A stretch of DNA of 61,050 nt, taken from positions 7,026 through 68,075 of the forward strand of contig NZ_LK995496.1 in the NCBI RefSeq assembly GCF_900002405.1, written 5' to 3'. Below are positions 36,138 through 44,878 of the stretch, piece after piece. Positions within the stretch are counted from its first letter, which is position 1, and every line of letters starts with the position of its first letter. Source of the DNA: Actinomyces succiniciruminis. GTDB taxonomy: Bacteria; Actinomycetota; Actinomycetes; Actinomycetales; Actinomycetaceae. The notes under the pieces were generated by a model. That model made no database searches and was not told where the DNA came from. It was given only the letters and a program-made list of their open reading frames with translations. The translations under genes were made by a program, and so were the position numbers.

Positions 36138-36629
36138 ATGGCATACCGCGACATCCGCATTATCGGCGACCCGGTGCTGCGCACCGTGTGCGACCCGATC
36201 ACCGATATCGACGACTCCGTCAAGTCACTGGTGGAGGACCTGCTCGAGACCGTCAACGAGGACGGCCGCGCGGGCCTGGCCGCCAACCAGATCGGCGTCA
36301 GCCTGCGCGCCTTCTCCTGGCACATCGACGGCGAGATCGGCTACATCCTCAACCCGCGGATCGTCGAGCTCTCCAAGGACGAGTTCCAGGACGGCGAGGA
36401 GGGCTGCCTGTCGGTGCCCGGCCTGTGGTACCCGACGGAGCGCGCCTGGTACGCGCGCGCCGAGGGCATCGACCTGGACGGCAAGAAGGTGGTCGTCGAG
36501 GGCGAGGAGCTCATGGGACGTTGCATCCAGCACGAATGCGACCACCTGGACGGACACCTGTACCTGGACCGCCTGTCGCGCAAGAACCGGGCCAAGGCCA
36601 TGCGCGAGCTGCGCGAACGCGGGCTGTAA
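36138..36629 (+). CDS. def: Peptide deformylase
   Basis: Removes the formyl group from the initiator methionine of new proteins, before methionine aminopeptidase acts. The 163-residue protein has the three motifs [15 protein letters not shown] and QHECDHLDG, giving the cysteine and two histidines of the metal site and the catalytic glutamate. The ATG at 36138 starts [15 protein letters not shown]. Length is normal. It is convergent with dnaG. Confidence 0.96.
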   Translation: MAYRDIRIIGDPVLRTVCDPITDIDDSVKSLVEDLLETVNEDGRAGLAANQIGVSLRAFSWHIDGEIGYILNPRIVELSKDEFQDGEEGCLSVPGLWYPTERAWYARAEGIDLDGKKVVVEGEELMGRCIQHECDHLDGHLYLDRLSRKNRAKAMRELRERGL

Positions 36630-36704
36630 CCCCCGCGCCGGCCGGGCCACTGCTCGCCGACCTGCTCCGAGCGATCCTCGCGGTCTGCTCGCAGCCTAAC
36701 CGGT

Positions 36705-38738
36705 TCAGGCCCCGCGGGCCATCTGCATGCGCCGGTTCTCCAGGCCGACGATCTCCTCGAACAGCTCCCGGTAGCCGTCCTCATCCGGGCTCATGCGCCG
36801 TTGCCGTGAGCGCAGCTCCGTAAGTCGCCGGTTGATGCCCGTGCGGGCCAGCGAGGACAGCACGCCCGAGGCATAGCGCTCGACGGCGTCCGGATCCGGT
36901 TCGGCCTCGCGGTTGCCCCGCGGGGCGGGCAGCGGAAGCGGGGCGACGGCGAGCTCGGTCACCGCGGCGGCGATCGGCCCAATGGCACCCGCACGCACCT
37001 GCTCCAGCCAGTGCGTGGTGGCGCGCTTGACCGCGTCGGGTCCCGTTAGTCCCGCCGCCTGCGCCTGCTGCACGAGCCCGTCCACCTCGGCCGCTCCCCC
37101 GGCCGCTTCGATCGCCTCGAAGACCGCGCGATGGACCGGCACGGAGAAGGCCACCGCGTTGATGTCATCCGCACCCACGCGGGCCGCCACCTGTGGTGCC
37201 TGCACGATGACCTCCAGCGCCTGCCGTTCAAGCTTCTCCACCGGATCGGTCACCGGCGGCAGGCCGGGCCGCTCGACCGGGCCCGCTGTGGTGAACTCAT
37301 CGGGCGGCCCGAACTGGCTGTTCTGGCTGTACGGTCCCGGCCCGCCGGCGGGGTTGGCGGCGTGCCCACCGCGGCGCTCGTAGGCGCGCACGGCGCCCAC
37401 CGCCTCGGACTCCGGCAGTCCCAGCCAGCCGGCCAGGCGCCGGGTGTATTCGCGCTTGAGCGCCCGGTCGCGGATACCGGCGACGACGGGCGCGGCCGAG
37501 CGCAGGCCCTGTACGCGCCCCTCGGCGGTGTCCAGGTTGAGGTTGGCCAGGGAGGCGCGAATGACGAACTCGAACAGGGGCACGCGCCGGCTCAGCAGGC
37601 GGGGAATCGCATCCGGGCCCTCCTCCATGCGCAGGTCGCACGGATCCAGGCCGCGCGGCTCGACGGCGACGAAGGTCTGGGCGGCGAAGTGCTGGTCCTC
37701 CCCATAGGCGCGCAGGGCGGCCTTCTGGCCGGCGGCGTCGCCGTCGAAGGTGAAGATGATCTCCCCGCCGCGGGTCCGGTTGCCGGCGATCACCCCGGCG
37801 GAGGGGTCGGCGGCGTCCCCGAGCAGGCGGCGCACGATGCGCACGTGGTCCGGGCCGAAGGCGGTGCCGCAGGTGGCCACGGCCGTGGTCACCCCGGACA
37901 GGTGGGCGGCCATCACGTCCGTGTAGCCCTCGACGACGACGATCTTGTGGGAGCGGGCGATCTCCGCCTTGGCCAGGTCCAGGCCGTAAAGGACCTGGCC
38001 CTTGTGGTAGATGGCGGTCTCGGGGGTGTTGAGGTACTTGGGGACGGTCTTGTCCGCGTCCGACAGGCGCCGCCCGCCGAAGCCGACCGTGGCGCCGGTG
38101 ACATCCCGAATGGGCCACATCAGCCGGTCGCGGAAGCGGTCGTAGATGCGCCCGGAGCTGCCGCGCCCGCACAGTCCGGACTCCACCAGTTCCCGCTCGG
38201 TGAAGCCGTGGGAGCGCAGCACGCCCGCCAGATTGTCCCAGCCCTCCGGGGCGTAGCCCACCCCGAAGTGGGCGGCGGTGTTGCGGTCGAAACCACGACC
38301 GGTCAGGAAGTCCCGTCCGGTCTGGGCGGCCGGTGTGGCCAGCTGCTCCTGGAACCAGGACTCGGCCAGGCGGTTGGCCTCCAACAGCCGCTGGCGAGTG
38401 CCCGGCTCGACGCCGCGTTTGACCGTCCCGCCCTCCTCGTAGCGCAGTTGCACGCCCACGCGGCCGGCCAGGTACTCCACCGCCTCCGTGAAGGACAGGT
38501 GATTGATCTTCTGCACGAAGTCGATGACGTCGCCGCCCTCGCCGCAGCCGAAGCAGTGCCACAGCCCCAGCTGGGGGCGGACGTTGAAGGAGGGGGTGCG
38601 CTCGTCGTGAAAGGGACACAGGCCCTTCAGGGAGCCCACTCCCCCGCTTTTGAGCGTGACGTGTTCGCCGACGACGTCCTCGATTTTGGCGCGCTCGCGC
38701 ACCGCGTCGATGTCCTCGCGCTTGATCAGTCCCGCCAT
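36705..38738 (-). CDS. dnaG: DNA primase DnaG
   Basis: DnaG makes RNA primers for DNA replication. The 677-residue protein begins with the CHC2 zinc finger (CPFHDE ... HCFGCGEGG), then the Toprim catalytic core (VVEGYTDVMAAH; FTFDGDAAGQKA), then a C-terminal helical region that binds the helicase in other bacteria. Start is the ATG at 38738. A dgt gene lies upstream on the same strand, 126 bp away, the same pair as in mycobacteria. Confidence 0.96.
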   Translation of the reverse strand: MAGLIKREDIDAVRERAKIEDVVGEHVTLKSGGVGSLKGLCPFHDERTPSFNVRPQLGLWHCFGCGEGGDVIDFVQKINHLSFTEAVEYLAGRVGVQLRYEEGGTVKRGVEPGTRQRLLEANRLAESWFQEQLATPAAQTGRDFLTGRGFDRNTAAHFGVGYAPEGWDNLAGVLRSHGFTERELVESGLCGRGSSGRIYDRFRDRLMWPIRDVTGATVGFGGRRLSDADKTVPKYLNTPETAIYHKGQVLYGLDLAKAEIARSHKIVVVEGYTDVMAAHLSGVTTAVATCGTAFGPDHVRIVRRLLGDAADPSAGVIAGNRTRGGEIIFTFDGDAAGQKAALRAYGEDQHFAAQTFVAVEPRGLDPCDLRMEEGPDAIPRLLSRRVPLFEFVIRASLANLNLDTAEGRVQGLRSAAPVVAGIRDRALKREYTRRLAGWLGLPESEAVGAVRAYERRGGHAANPAGGPGPYSQNSQFGPPDEFTTAGPVERPGLPPVTDPVEKLERQALEVIVQAPQVAARVGADDINAVAFSVPVHRAVFEAIEAAGGAAEVDGLVQQAQAAGLTGPDAVKRATTHWLEQVRAGAIGPIAAAVTELAVAPLPLPAPRGNREAEPDPDAVERYASGVLSSLARTGINRRLTELRSRQRRMSPDEDGYRELFEEIVGLENRRMQMARGA

Positions 38739-38864
38739 GCCCTCATCCTAGGCGAGGGGTGCGACAGGAATGGACGGCGAACACCTTCGGCCGATGCCGC
38801 CTCCGCACCGCCCGGACGACTCCGCCCAGGGCCGGGCAGTAATGGCTTGCACCGCGGGAACCGC

Positions 38865-40202
38865 TCACACCGCGGACAGCAACCCGCACAGGCGGGCATG
38901 CCAGGCCTGCGCGGAGGTGTCGGTCAGGGAGGCGATCTGGTCCACCACGGCCCGGAGGCGCCCGGCGTCGTCGGCTGCCTCGTGCCAGGCGGCCGCGAAG
39001 ATGGGCTCCAGGTGTTCGCCGTTGCTCTCAAGCAGGGCGTCGGCGAGGTCGAACAGTTCGGTGCGCTGGCGCAGGTAGACGGGCTCATGCTCGCGGGGTG
39101 CCATCACATAGCGCACGGCCGCACCCTTGAGCACCAGGATCTCGGCGGCGGTCTCTTCGGGAATGACCAGGTCGGCGTCGTAGCGGGTCAGGGGCCCCTC
39201 CCCGAAGACCTCCCGGGTGGCGCGCGCGACTGCGGAGACGAAGCGGCCGATGAGCTGGCTGGTGAGGTTCTTCAGCTGTGCCGCGTCCGCCAGCGCCCCC
39301 GTGTAACTGTGTATCCAGAACGGTTGCGCGGCCAGGCGCTCCCAGGCGGCGCCGAGCGCGTCGGCGCTCATGCGCCCGCCGTACCAGGCACGGGTGGCGT
39401 CGACGACGGTGACGACCTCGGCGGGGTCGGCGAGCCGGGCGGGGTCCATCTTGAACAGGGCGATGGCGTCCTCGACGTCGTGCACGGAGTAGCCGACGTC
39501 GTCGGAGAAGTCCATGATCTGGGCCTCCAGGCAGCGGCGGTTGGCGGGGGCGCCGGCACGCATCCAGGAGAAGATCTCGCGGTCGTCGTCGTAGCAGCAG
39601 TACTTGACCGCGGAGCGACCACCGGGGCCGCCCGGCCCCTCGCCCTTGGCCCAGGGGTACTTGGCGACCGCGTCCAGGCTGGCGCGGGTGAGGTTCACGC
39701 CCACGCCGCGCCCGTGGCCGTCCACGGTCTTGGGCTCCAGGCGCGTGAGGATGCGGAAGGTCTGCGCATTGCCCTCGAAGCCGCCGATGGACTCGGCCAC
39801 CACGTTCAGGGCCTGCTCCCCGTTGTGCCCATAGGGCGGGTGGCCCAGGTCGTGGGACAGGCAGGCCGCGTCGACGACGTCGGGATCACAACCCAGCGCC
39901 TGCCCCAGGGCGCGACCCACCTGGGCGACCTCCAGGGAGTGAGTCAGCCGGGTGCGCACGAAGTCGTCCGCGGAGGGCCCCAGCACCTGGGTCTTGGCGC
40001 CCAGGCGGCGCAGGGCGGAGGAGTGCAGCACCCGGGCGCGATCGCGCTCGAAGGGCGTGCGCTGCGGATTCTTGGGCGGCTCGGGCAAGAAGCGCGCCAC
40101 ATCGTCGGCGTCGTAGCCCACCAGGTCACCGGTGTCCTCGCCCATGACGCCGCCTGCCTCCGGCGCGGCGGCGGCCGGTGAGTGCGGATGTGAGATGGAC
40201 AT
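38865..40202 (-). CDS. dgt: Deoxyguanosinetriphosphate triphosphohydrolase-like protein
   Basis: The HD-domain dNTP triphosphohydrolase family splits dNTPs to nucleosides and triphosphate. Metal ligands are in RLTHSLEVAQVGR, CLSHDLGHPPYGHNGE, and the later MDFSDDVGYSVHDVED. The ATG at 40202 (MSISHPHSP) is preferred; an upstream start at 40265 adds 21 residues without similarity. Length about 445 residues is usual. Substrate preference is not readable. It is followed by dnaG. Confidence 0.92.
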   Translation of the reverse strand: MSISHPHSPAAAAPEAGGVMGEDTGDLVGYDADDVARFLPEPPKNPQRTPFERDRARVLHSSALRRLGAKTQVLGPSADDFVRTRLTHSLEVAQVGRALGQALGCDPDVVDAACLSHDLGHPPYGHNGEQALNVVAESIGGFEGNAQTFRILTRLEPKTVDGHGRGVGVNLTRASLDAVAKYPWAKGEGPGGPGGRSAVKYCCYDDDREIFSWMRAGAPANRRCLEAQIMDFSDDVGYSVHDVEDAIALFKMDPARLADPAEVVTVVDATRAWYGGRMSADALGAAWERLAAQPFWIHSYTGALADAAQLKNLTSQLIGRFVSAVARATREVFGEGPLTRYDADLVIPEETAAEILVLKGAAVRYVMAPREHEPVYLRQRTELFDLADALLESNGEHLEPIFAAAWHEAADDAGRLRAVVDQIASLTDTSAQAWHARLCGLLSAV

Positions 40203-40380
40203 GAGTCCAACGTATCGCAGCACTTGTGGCAGCGGCGTTCCTGACGGCGGGTTACTATGAGTCACGCTCTAGCCGAATGGCTTAGCAGGATGTCTTGTCA
40301 TCGGGCAGCGCCCGTGCCCGTGCGGGCCCGGGTCAGCCCGCAGGTCCGGGGCACAACCCGGCGGAAGGGAGCCAGTTGCC

Positions 40381-41763
40381 GTGAGCACCACGACGACGCT
40401 CATCCACCGCGCATACGCCGGCCCGGTCGAGTGGTGGCGCGACACGCTCGTATACGAGGTCGCCTCCCCCGAACTCGGGGCTGAGCAGCTGGGCGATCTG
40501 GGCAATGTCTGCGAGCATGTCGTCTCCCTCGGCTTCGGGGCCATACTGATACGCCCTTCCCGTCTGGCTACCAGCACCGACATCGCCGAGTTCCGCCGCT
40601 TCGCCGAACGCGCCCACGAGCAGGGTCTACGCGTAATCGTGCGCATCTCCGGCGCACTGGGGCCGGTGACCGGCCCCCACGCCCATGAGGCCAATCCGAT
40701 TCTGGTCGGCGAGGAACGCGGTTTCGAAGGCCTGGTGGAAAGGGCCGGCTGCTTCCTTGCCGCCGGCGCCGACGGTGTGGATCTGGGCACAATCATCCCG
40801 CCCGAGGTGTGGGACCAGTCGGACCTGCAACGGCTCAGCGACTATTTCACACTGATGCAGTCCCTGCTGGCGCAGCACGTGCCCGATGGGACGCTGGGGG
40901 CGGACGTTTCCGCCAGCTATCCCGACGCACTGCGCCATCACCTCCAGGACGACTGGCTGCACCACCTGCGCGACGACCGGCTCATGCTCTCGCGCTGGGA
41001 CCCCCAGTCGCTCACCGACGCCATCACTCATTCCCTGCGTGAGCACGACCGCTTCGGAGCCGCCCCCGTGTGGCGCTTCCTACCCGGCTACCGGCTGGTG
41101 GATCGGGCCAACCCCGGTGACGGCAGCCGCTGGTTCGAGACCGCGCCCGACCCGGAGCTGCGGCGGCGTGCGCTGGCACTGCAGGCGTTGGTACTGGCGC
41201 TGCCCGGCTCCGTCTACCTGCGCCAGGGTGATGAGATCGGTCTGCCCGACGCAGACAAGCCCACCGACCCGCTGGCGCTGGCCGAGTTGGTGCAGACACA
41301 GGCCGCTTCTCAGGGCACCCAGTTCGGCTCACCGCTGGCCACCGTTCGCCATGCCACCTATGTACGCCACGAGCACCATCTTGCAGCGGCGCCCTTCGCC
41401 TTCGTGCAGGGCCTGGACTGGTCTCCACGGGACGTGCTGACGGCGCTGACGCGGGACGTGCTGGTGCTGGTCAACACCTCCTCACGGGCGCTCTTGTTGC
41501 CGGAGCACGCCGAGGTGCTGTTGTCCTCCGCGCAGCTCGGGCAAGACGGCGACAACCTGGTCGTGCCCCCCGGCGACGACGGTCTGGGCGGCCGCGGCGA
41601 CTGTTGCCTAGGGCACTTTTCTGCAACAACTTTGCAGCAAGACCCCCTTCTCCTTGCATGGCTTGCACAGGCGCGTTACATTTTTTGCCGTCAACCGTCA
41701 GTTCCCATCCGATTCGAAGGAGAATCACGGTGTCCCTCAATCGCCGGTCGTTCCTCTCTATGA
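40381..41763 (+). CDS. GH13-like protein lacking catalytic residues
   Basis: A 460-residue protein that resembles an alpha-glucosidase (GH13) in outline. WWRDTLVYEVASPEL matches the WWR-D-x-VIYQVY opening, LGDLGNVCEHVVSLGFGAILIRPSRL matches beta-strand 2, and LVLALPGSVYLRQGDEIGLPDADKP matches the late landmark. But the catalytic signatures are missing. Region I VDxVxNH is replaced by VRISGALGPV, region II with the nucleophile Asp by GVDLGTII, and no NHDxxR is visible. It is probably non-catalytic, perhaps a sugar-binding or regulatory protein. Start is a GTG after GGAAGGGAG. Its last 34 bases overlap the malE start. Confidence 0.75.
   Translation: MSTTTTLIHRAYAGPVEWWRDTLVYEVASPELGAEQLGDLGNVCEHVVSLGFGAILIRPSRLATSTDIAEFRRFAERAHEQGLRVIVRISGALGPVTGPHAHEANPILVGEERGFEGLVERAGCFLAAGADGVDLGTIIPPEVWDQSDLQRLSDYFTLMQSLLAQHVPDGTLGADVSASYPDALRHHLQDDWLHHLRDDRLMLSRWDPQSLTDAITHSLREHDRFGAAPVWRFLPGYRLVDRANPGDGSRWFETAPDPELRRRALALQALVLALPGSVYLRQGDEIGLPDADKPTDPLALAELVQTQAASQGTQFGSPLATVRHATYVRHEHHLAAAPFAFVQGLDWSPRDVLTALTRDVLVLVNTSSRALLLPEHAEVLLSSAQLGQDGDNLVVPPGDDGLGGRGDCCLGHFSATTLQQDPLLLAWLAQARYIFCRQPSVPIRFEGESRCPSIAGRSSL
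41621..41637. promoter_or_regulatory. LacI-type operator candidate before malE
   Basis: CTGCAA and TTGCAG form a perfect inverted repeat with a 5-nt spacer, 93 bp before the malE start. A second cluster, CTTGCA-TGG-CTTGCA at about 41653-41667, follows. Such CTTGCA/TTGCAG sites fit the LacI/MalR group, and a LacI regulator closes this locus. The site lies inside the 3' part of the preceding coding region. Confidence 0.6.
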
Positions 41764-43019
41764 CCGCTATCGCCACCACCCTCGCCGCCGCTGCCGCTTG
41801 TGGCTCCGACGACACCTCCACCGCCACCGCCACCTCCGAGGCCCCAGACGAGGCCACCGACGGCTCCACCGACGAGCAGGTCGTCCGCGACGCAAACGCC
41901 GACCTGGTCATCTGGACCGACGAGGTCAAGGCGGGCGCCCTCAAGGACGTCGCCCAGCAGTGGGGAGATGATCAGGGCATCACCGTGGCGGTGCAGATCG
42001 TCGCCGATGACCTCCAGGGCAACTTCATCGCCGCCAACCAGGCCGGCAACGGCCCGGACGTGGTCGTGGCCGCACACGACTGGATCGGCAACCTGGTGCA
42101 GAACGGCTCCATCTCCCCCATCACTCTCGACTCCGCCGCCGAGTCCAACTACAGCCAGGTCGCCCTGGACGCCGTGACCTATGACGGCCAGTACTACGGC
42201 GTGCCCTACTGCGTGGAGACGCTGGGCCTGTTCGTCAACAAGGACCTCACCGACGTCACCGAGCCCGCCACCATCGAGGAGCTCGTCGAGGCCGGACAGG
42301 CCTCCGGCGCCGACGTCGTGCTCTCCCTGCCCGTGGGCGAGTCCGGCGACGCCTACCACATGGAACCGCTGTACACCTCCGGTGGCGGCTACCTGTTCGG
42401 CACCAAGAGCGACGGCTCCCTGGACGCCACCGACGTCGGCGTCGGCGGCGAGGGCTCCATCGCCGCCGCCGAGAAGATCGGCGGACTGGGCGAGCAGGGT
42501 GTGCTGGCGACCTCCGTCACCGGCGACAACGCCATCTCCCTGTTCACCGAGGGCAAGGCCGCCTACCTGATCTCCGGCCCTTGGGCACTGGGCGACATCA
42601 ACACCGCCGGCATCAACTTCGAGCTGTCCAAGATCCCCGGCTTCGAGGGCATGGACGACGCCCGCCCCTTCGCCGGCGTCAACGCCTTCTACGTGGCCGC
42701 CGGCGGCGCCAACAAGGCCTTCGCGGAGACCTTCGTGGCCGACGTCGCCAAGGACTCCACCATCGCGGAGGCCATGTACGCCATCAACCCGCTGCCGCCG
42801 GTCCAAGAGGACCTGGCCAGCAAGCTGGAGTCGAGCGACGCCAACATGGTCAAGTTCATGGAGTTCGCGGAGAATGCCGACCCGATGCCGGCCATCCCCG
42901 AGATGTCCGCCATCTGGGGCCCGCTGGGTATGGCCGAGGCCAACATCGTCGGTGGTTCGGACCCCGAGTCCACCATGACCAGCGCCGGAGACGAGATCCG
43001 CTCCACGCTCGGACTGTAA
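41730..43019 (+). CDS. malE: Maltose/maltodextrin-binding lipoprotein (MalE-like)
   Basis: A 429-residue solute-binding protein. The GTG at 41730 follows AAGGAG at 41717. The signal has a twin-arginine-type start (NRRSFLSM) and a lipobox ending in C (AAAAACGSDD). After an Asp/Ser/Thr-rich linker come DLVIWTDEVKAGALKDVAQQW, GPDVVVAAHDWIGNLVQNG, YYGVPYCVETLGLFVNKDL and AYLISGPWALGDI, the MalE pattern. It delivers malto-oligosaccharides to MalFG on the outside of the membrane. Next gene in the operon is malF. Confidence 0.93.
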   Translation: MSLNRRSFLSMTAIATTLAAAAACGSDDTSTATATSEAPDEATDGSTDEQVVRDANADLVIWTDEVKAGALKDVAQQWGDDQGITVAVQIVADDLQGNFIAANQAGNGPDVVVAAHDWIGNLVQNGSISPITLDSAAESNYSQVALDAVTYDGQYYGVPYCVETLGLFVNKDLTDVTEPATIEELVEAGQASGADVVLSLPVGESGDAYHMEPLYTSGGGYLFGTKSDGSLDATDVGVGGEGSIAAAEKIGGLGEQGVLATSVTGDNAISLFTEGKAAYLISGPWALGDINTAGINFELSKIPGFEGMDDARPFAGVNAFYVAAGGANKAFAETFVADVAKDSTIAEAMYAINPLPPVQEDLASKLESSDANMVKFMEFAENADPMPAIPEMSAIWGPLGMAEANIVGGSDPESTMTSAGDEIRSTLGL

Positions 43020-43024
43020 ACGGC

Positions 43025-43061
43025 GGGTGAGGGCCGGCGGCTGAGCCGCCGGCCCTCACCC
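43025..43061 (+). promoter_or_regulatory. Perfect 17-bp hairpin between malE and malF
   Basis: Arms 43025-43041 and 43045-43061 (GGGTGAGGGCCGGCGGC and its complement) pair without mismatch across a 3-nt loop TGA, just after the malE stop. It probably acts as a partial terminator or RNA-stabilising stem that gives more MalE than MalFG, as known for binding-protein operons. A pyrimidine-rich stretch of about 100 bases follows before malF. Confidence 0.75.
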
Positions 43062-43221
43062 ATGACCGCGACCGCGCCTCCCAGCCGTCGCCCGCCGGCC
43101 CCCTGACCCGCCCCGGCCGCTCCCCCAAGTCGGCCGGACACTCGCTCTGCCTGTTTTCTTCATATCCGTTTTCACGCCTGTCTTTTCAACCTCTTTCAGC
43201 ATTGTGAAAGGTCCTTCGACG

Positions 43222-44853
43222 ATGACGTCCCCAACCGCCCACAAAGGCGGCGCCCACGCCGCCACAGGCGCGGACCAACCCGAATCCTCCCGGCGCACGG
43301 CGCGGGAGCGGACCACGACGATCCGCTCCGTGCTCGGACGAGTGCTCGTCCTCGGTGCTGCCCTGGCCCTGGCCGCCTACCTGGTGCCGCTGCTCATCGC
43401 CGCGCACATGTGGCTATGGCTGTTCATCGTGGTGACGGCCACCGTCGCCATCTTCGTGCTGTACTCCACTCACCGGTTCATCCCGGGCAAATACTTCTTC
43501 CCCGGCACCTTCTTCCTGGCGGTATTCCTGATCGTCCCGATCGTGATGACGATCCAAACCGCCTTCACGAACTTCGGTGACGGCTTCCGCGGCACCAAGG
43601 AAGACGCCATCACCACCATCACCAACAACTCCGTGGTCCAGGCCGCCGACTCTCCGCTGTACAACCTGTCGGTAGCGACCACCGGCAGTGCCGAGGAGGG
43701 CCCCTTCACCCTGTTCCTGGTGGACGAAGAAACCGACGAGGTGCTTTACGGGGCCGACGGCGAGACGGTCCAGCCCGCCACCGACGTGGACCTGACGGTC
43801 ACCGACGGCTTCGTCACCGCCGCCGACGGCTACACCATCCTTACCGGCAAGCAGATCAACACCGCCTACGACACCATCTCCAACCTGACCCTGTCGGTCT
43901 CTGACACCAGTGCCATCAAGGTTCAGGGCGTGCGCTCCGCCTTCGAGGGCACCAAGACGATGGTGTACGACGAAGCAGCCGACTCCATCACGAATGTCCA
44001 GACGGGAGACGTCTACACGGTGCAGAAGGTCGGCAACTCCGACTACTTCGTCAACGCCAACGGCGACAAGCTCGCCCAGTCCTGGAAGCAGAACATCGGC
44101 CTGGCCAACTTCCAGCGCCTATTCGGCAACCAGAGCCTGCTCAAGCAGCTGGGCGGCGCCTTCGCCTGGACCCTGGTCTTCGCCGGCGGCTCCATGCTGC
44201 TGACCTTCCTGCTCGGCTACTTCCTGGCGCTCACCCTCAACGACGACCGCATTCGCGGCAAGAAGCTGTACCGCTCCTTCCTGCTGCTGCCCTATGCGGT
44301 GCCCGGCTTCATCTCGCTGCTGATCTGGTCCAACTTCTACAACCGCGACTTCGGCCTGATCAACGAGATGCTAAATCTGCACATCAACTGGTTGGGCGAC
44401 CCGAACTGGGCGAAGGTGGCCGTGCTACTGACCAACTTGTGGATGGGCTTCCCCTACATGTTCATCGTGTGCACCGGCGCCCTTCAGTCGATCCCCGACG
44501 ACCTGAAGGAGGCCGCCCGTATCGACGGCGCCTCCGGCTGGCAGACCACCACCCGAGTGATCACCCCGCTGCTGCTGGTCTCGGTGGCGCCGCTGCTGGT
44601 GAGCACCTTCGCCTTCAACTTCAACAACTTCAACGCCATCCAGCTGCTCACCGAGGGCGGACCCTTTGCCGCCGGCGAGTACACGCGCGGCGGCACCGAC
44701 ATCCTCATCTCGATGGTCTACCGCATCGCCTTCGGCGGGTCGGGGGCCGACTACGGCTTCGCCTCCGCTGTCTCCGTCGTCCTGTTCGTCATCACCGGCG
44801 TCCTGGCCGCGGCGCAATTCACCGCCACCCGCCGCCTCGAGGACATCAACTGA
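43222..44853 (+). CDS. malF: Maltose ABC transporter permease MalF, with large extracytoplasmic loop
   Basis: A 543-residue permease. Three helices near residues 40-115 come before a long extracytoplasmic segment (about residues 120-290), similar in place to the P2 loop of E. coli MalF. Five further helices follow. The coupling motif is KEAARIDGASGWQTTTRVITPLLL near residue 437. The start is the ATG at 43222 (MTSPTAHKGG); a GTG at 43204 is also in frame. No MalK ATPase gene lies in the locus. It is followed by malG. Confidence 0.92.
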   Translation: MTSPTAHKGGAHAATGADQPESSRRTARERTTTIRSVLGRVLVLGAALALAAYLVPLLIAAHMWLWLFIVVTATVAIFVLYSTHRFIPGKYFFPGTFFLAVFLIVPIVMTIQTAFTNFGDGFRGTKEDAITTITNNSVVQAADSPLYNLSVATTGSAEEGPFTLFLVDEETDEVLYGADGETVQPATDVDLTVTDGFVTAADGYTILTGKQINTAYDTISNLTLSVSDTSAIKVQGVRSAFEGTKTMVYDEAADSITNVQTGDVYTVQKVGNSDYFVNANGDKLAQSWKQNIGLANFQRLFGNQSLLKQLGGAFAWTLVFAGGSMLLTFLLGYFLALTLNDDRIRGKKLYRSFLLLPYAVPGFISLLIWSNFYNRDFGLINEMLNLHINWLGDPNWAKVAVLLTNLWMGFPYMFIVCTGALQSIPDDLKEAARIDGASGWQTTTRVITPLLLVSVAPLLVSTFAFNFNNFNAIQLLTEGGPFAAGEYTRGGTDILISMVYRIAFGGSGADYGFASAVSVVLFVITGVLAAAQFTATRRLEDIN

Positions 44854-44878
44854 AAGCGCCGGAAGGGACTGATTGAAA

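Noticed and set aside
40262-40350. tRNA-like look of the CTAGCCGAATGGCTTAGC stretch upstream of the pseudo-GH13 gene
   Set aside because: No T arm, anticodon arm or acceptor pairing could be made; it is likely leader sequence.
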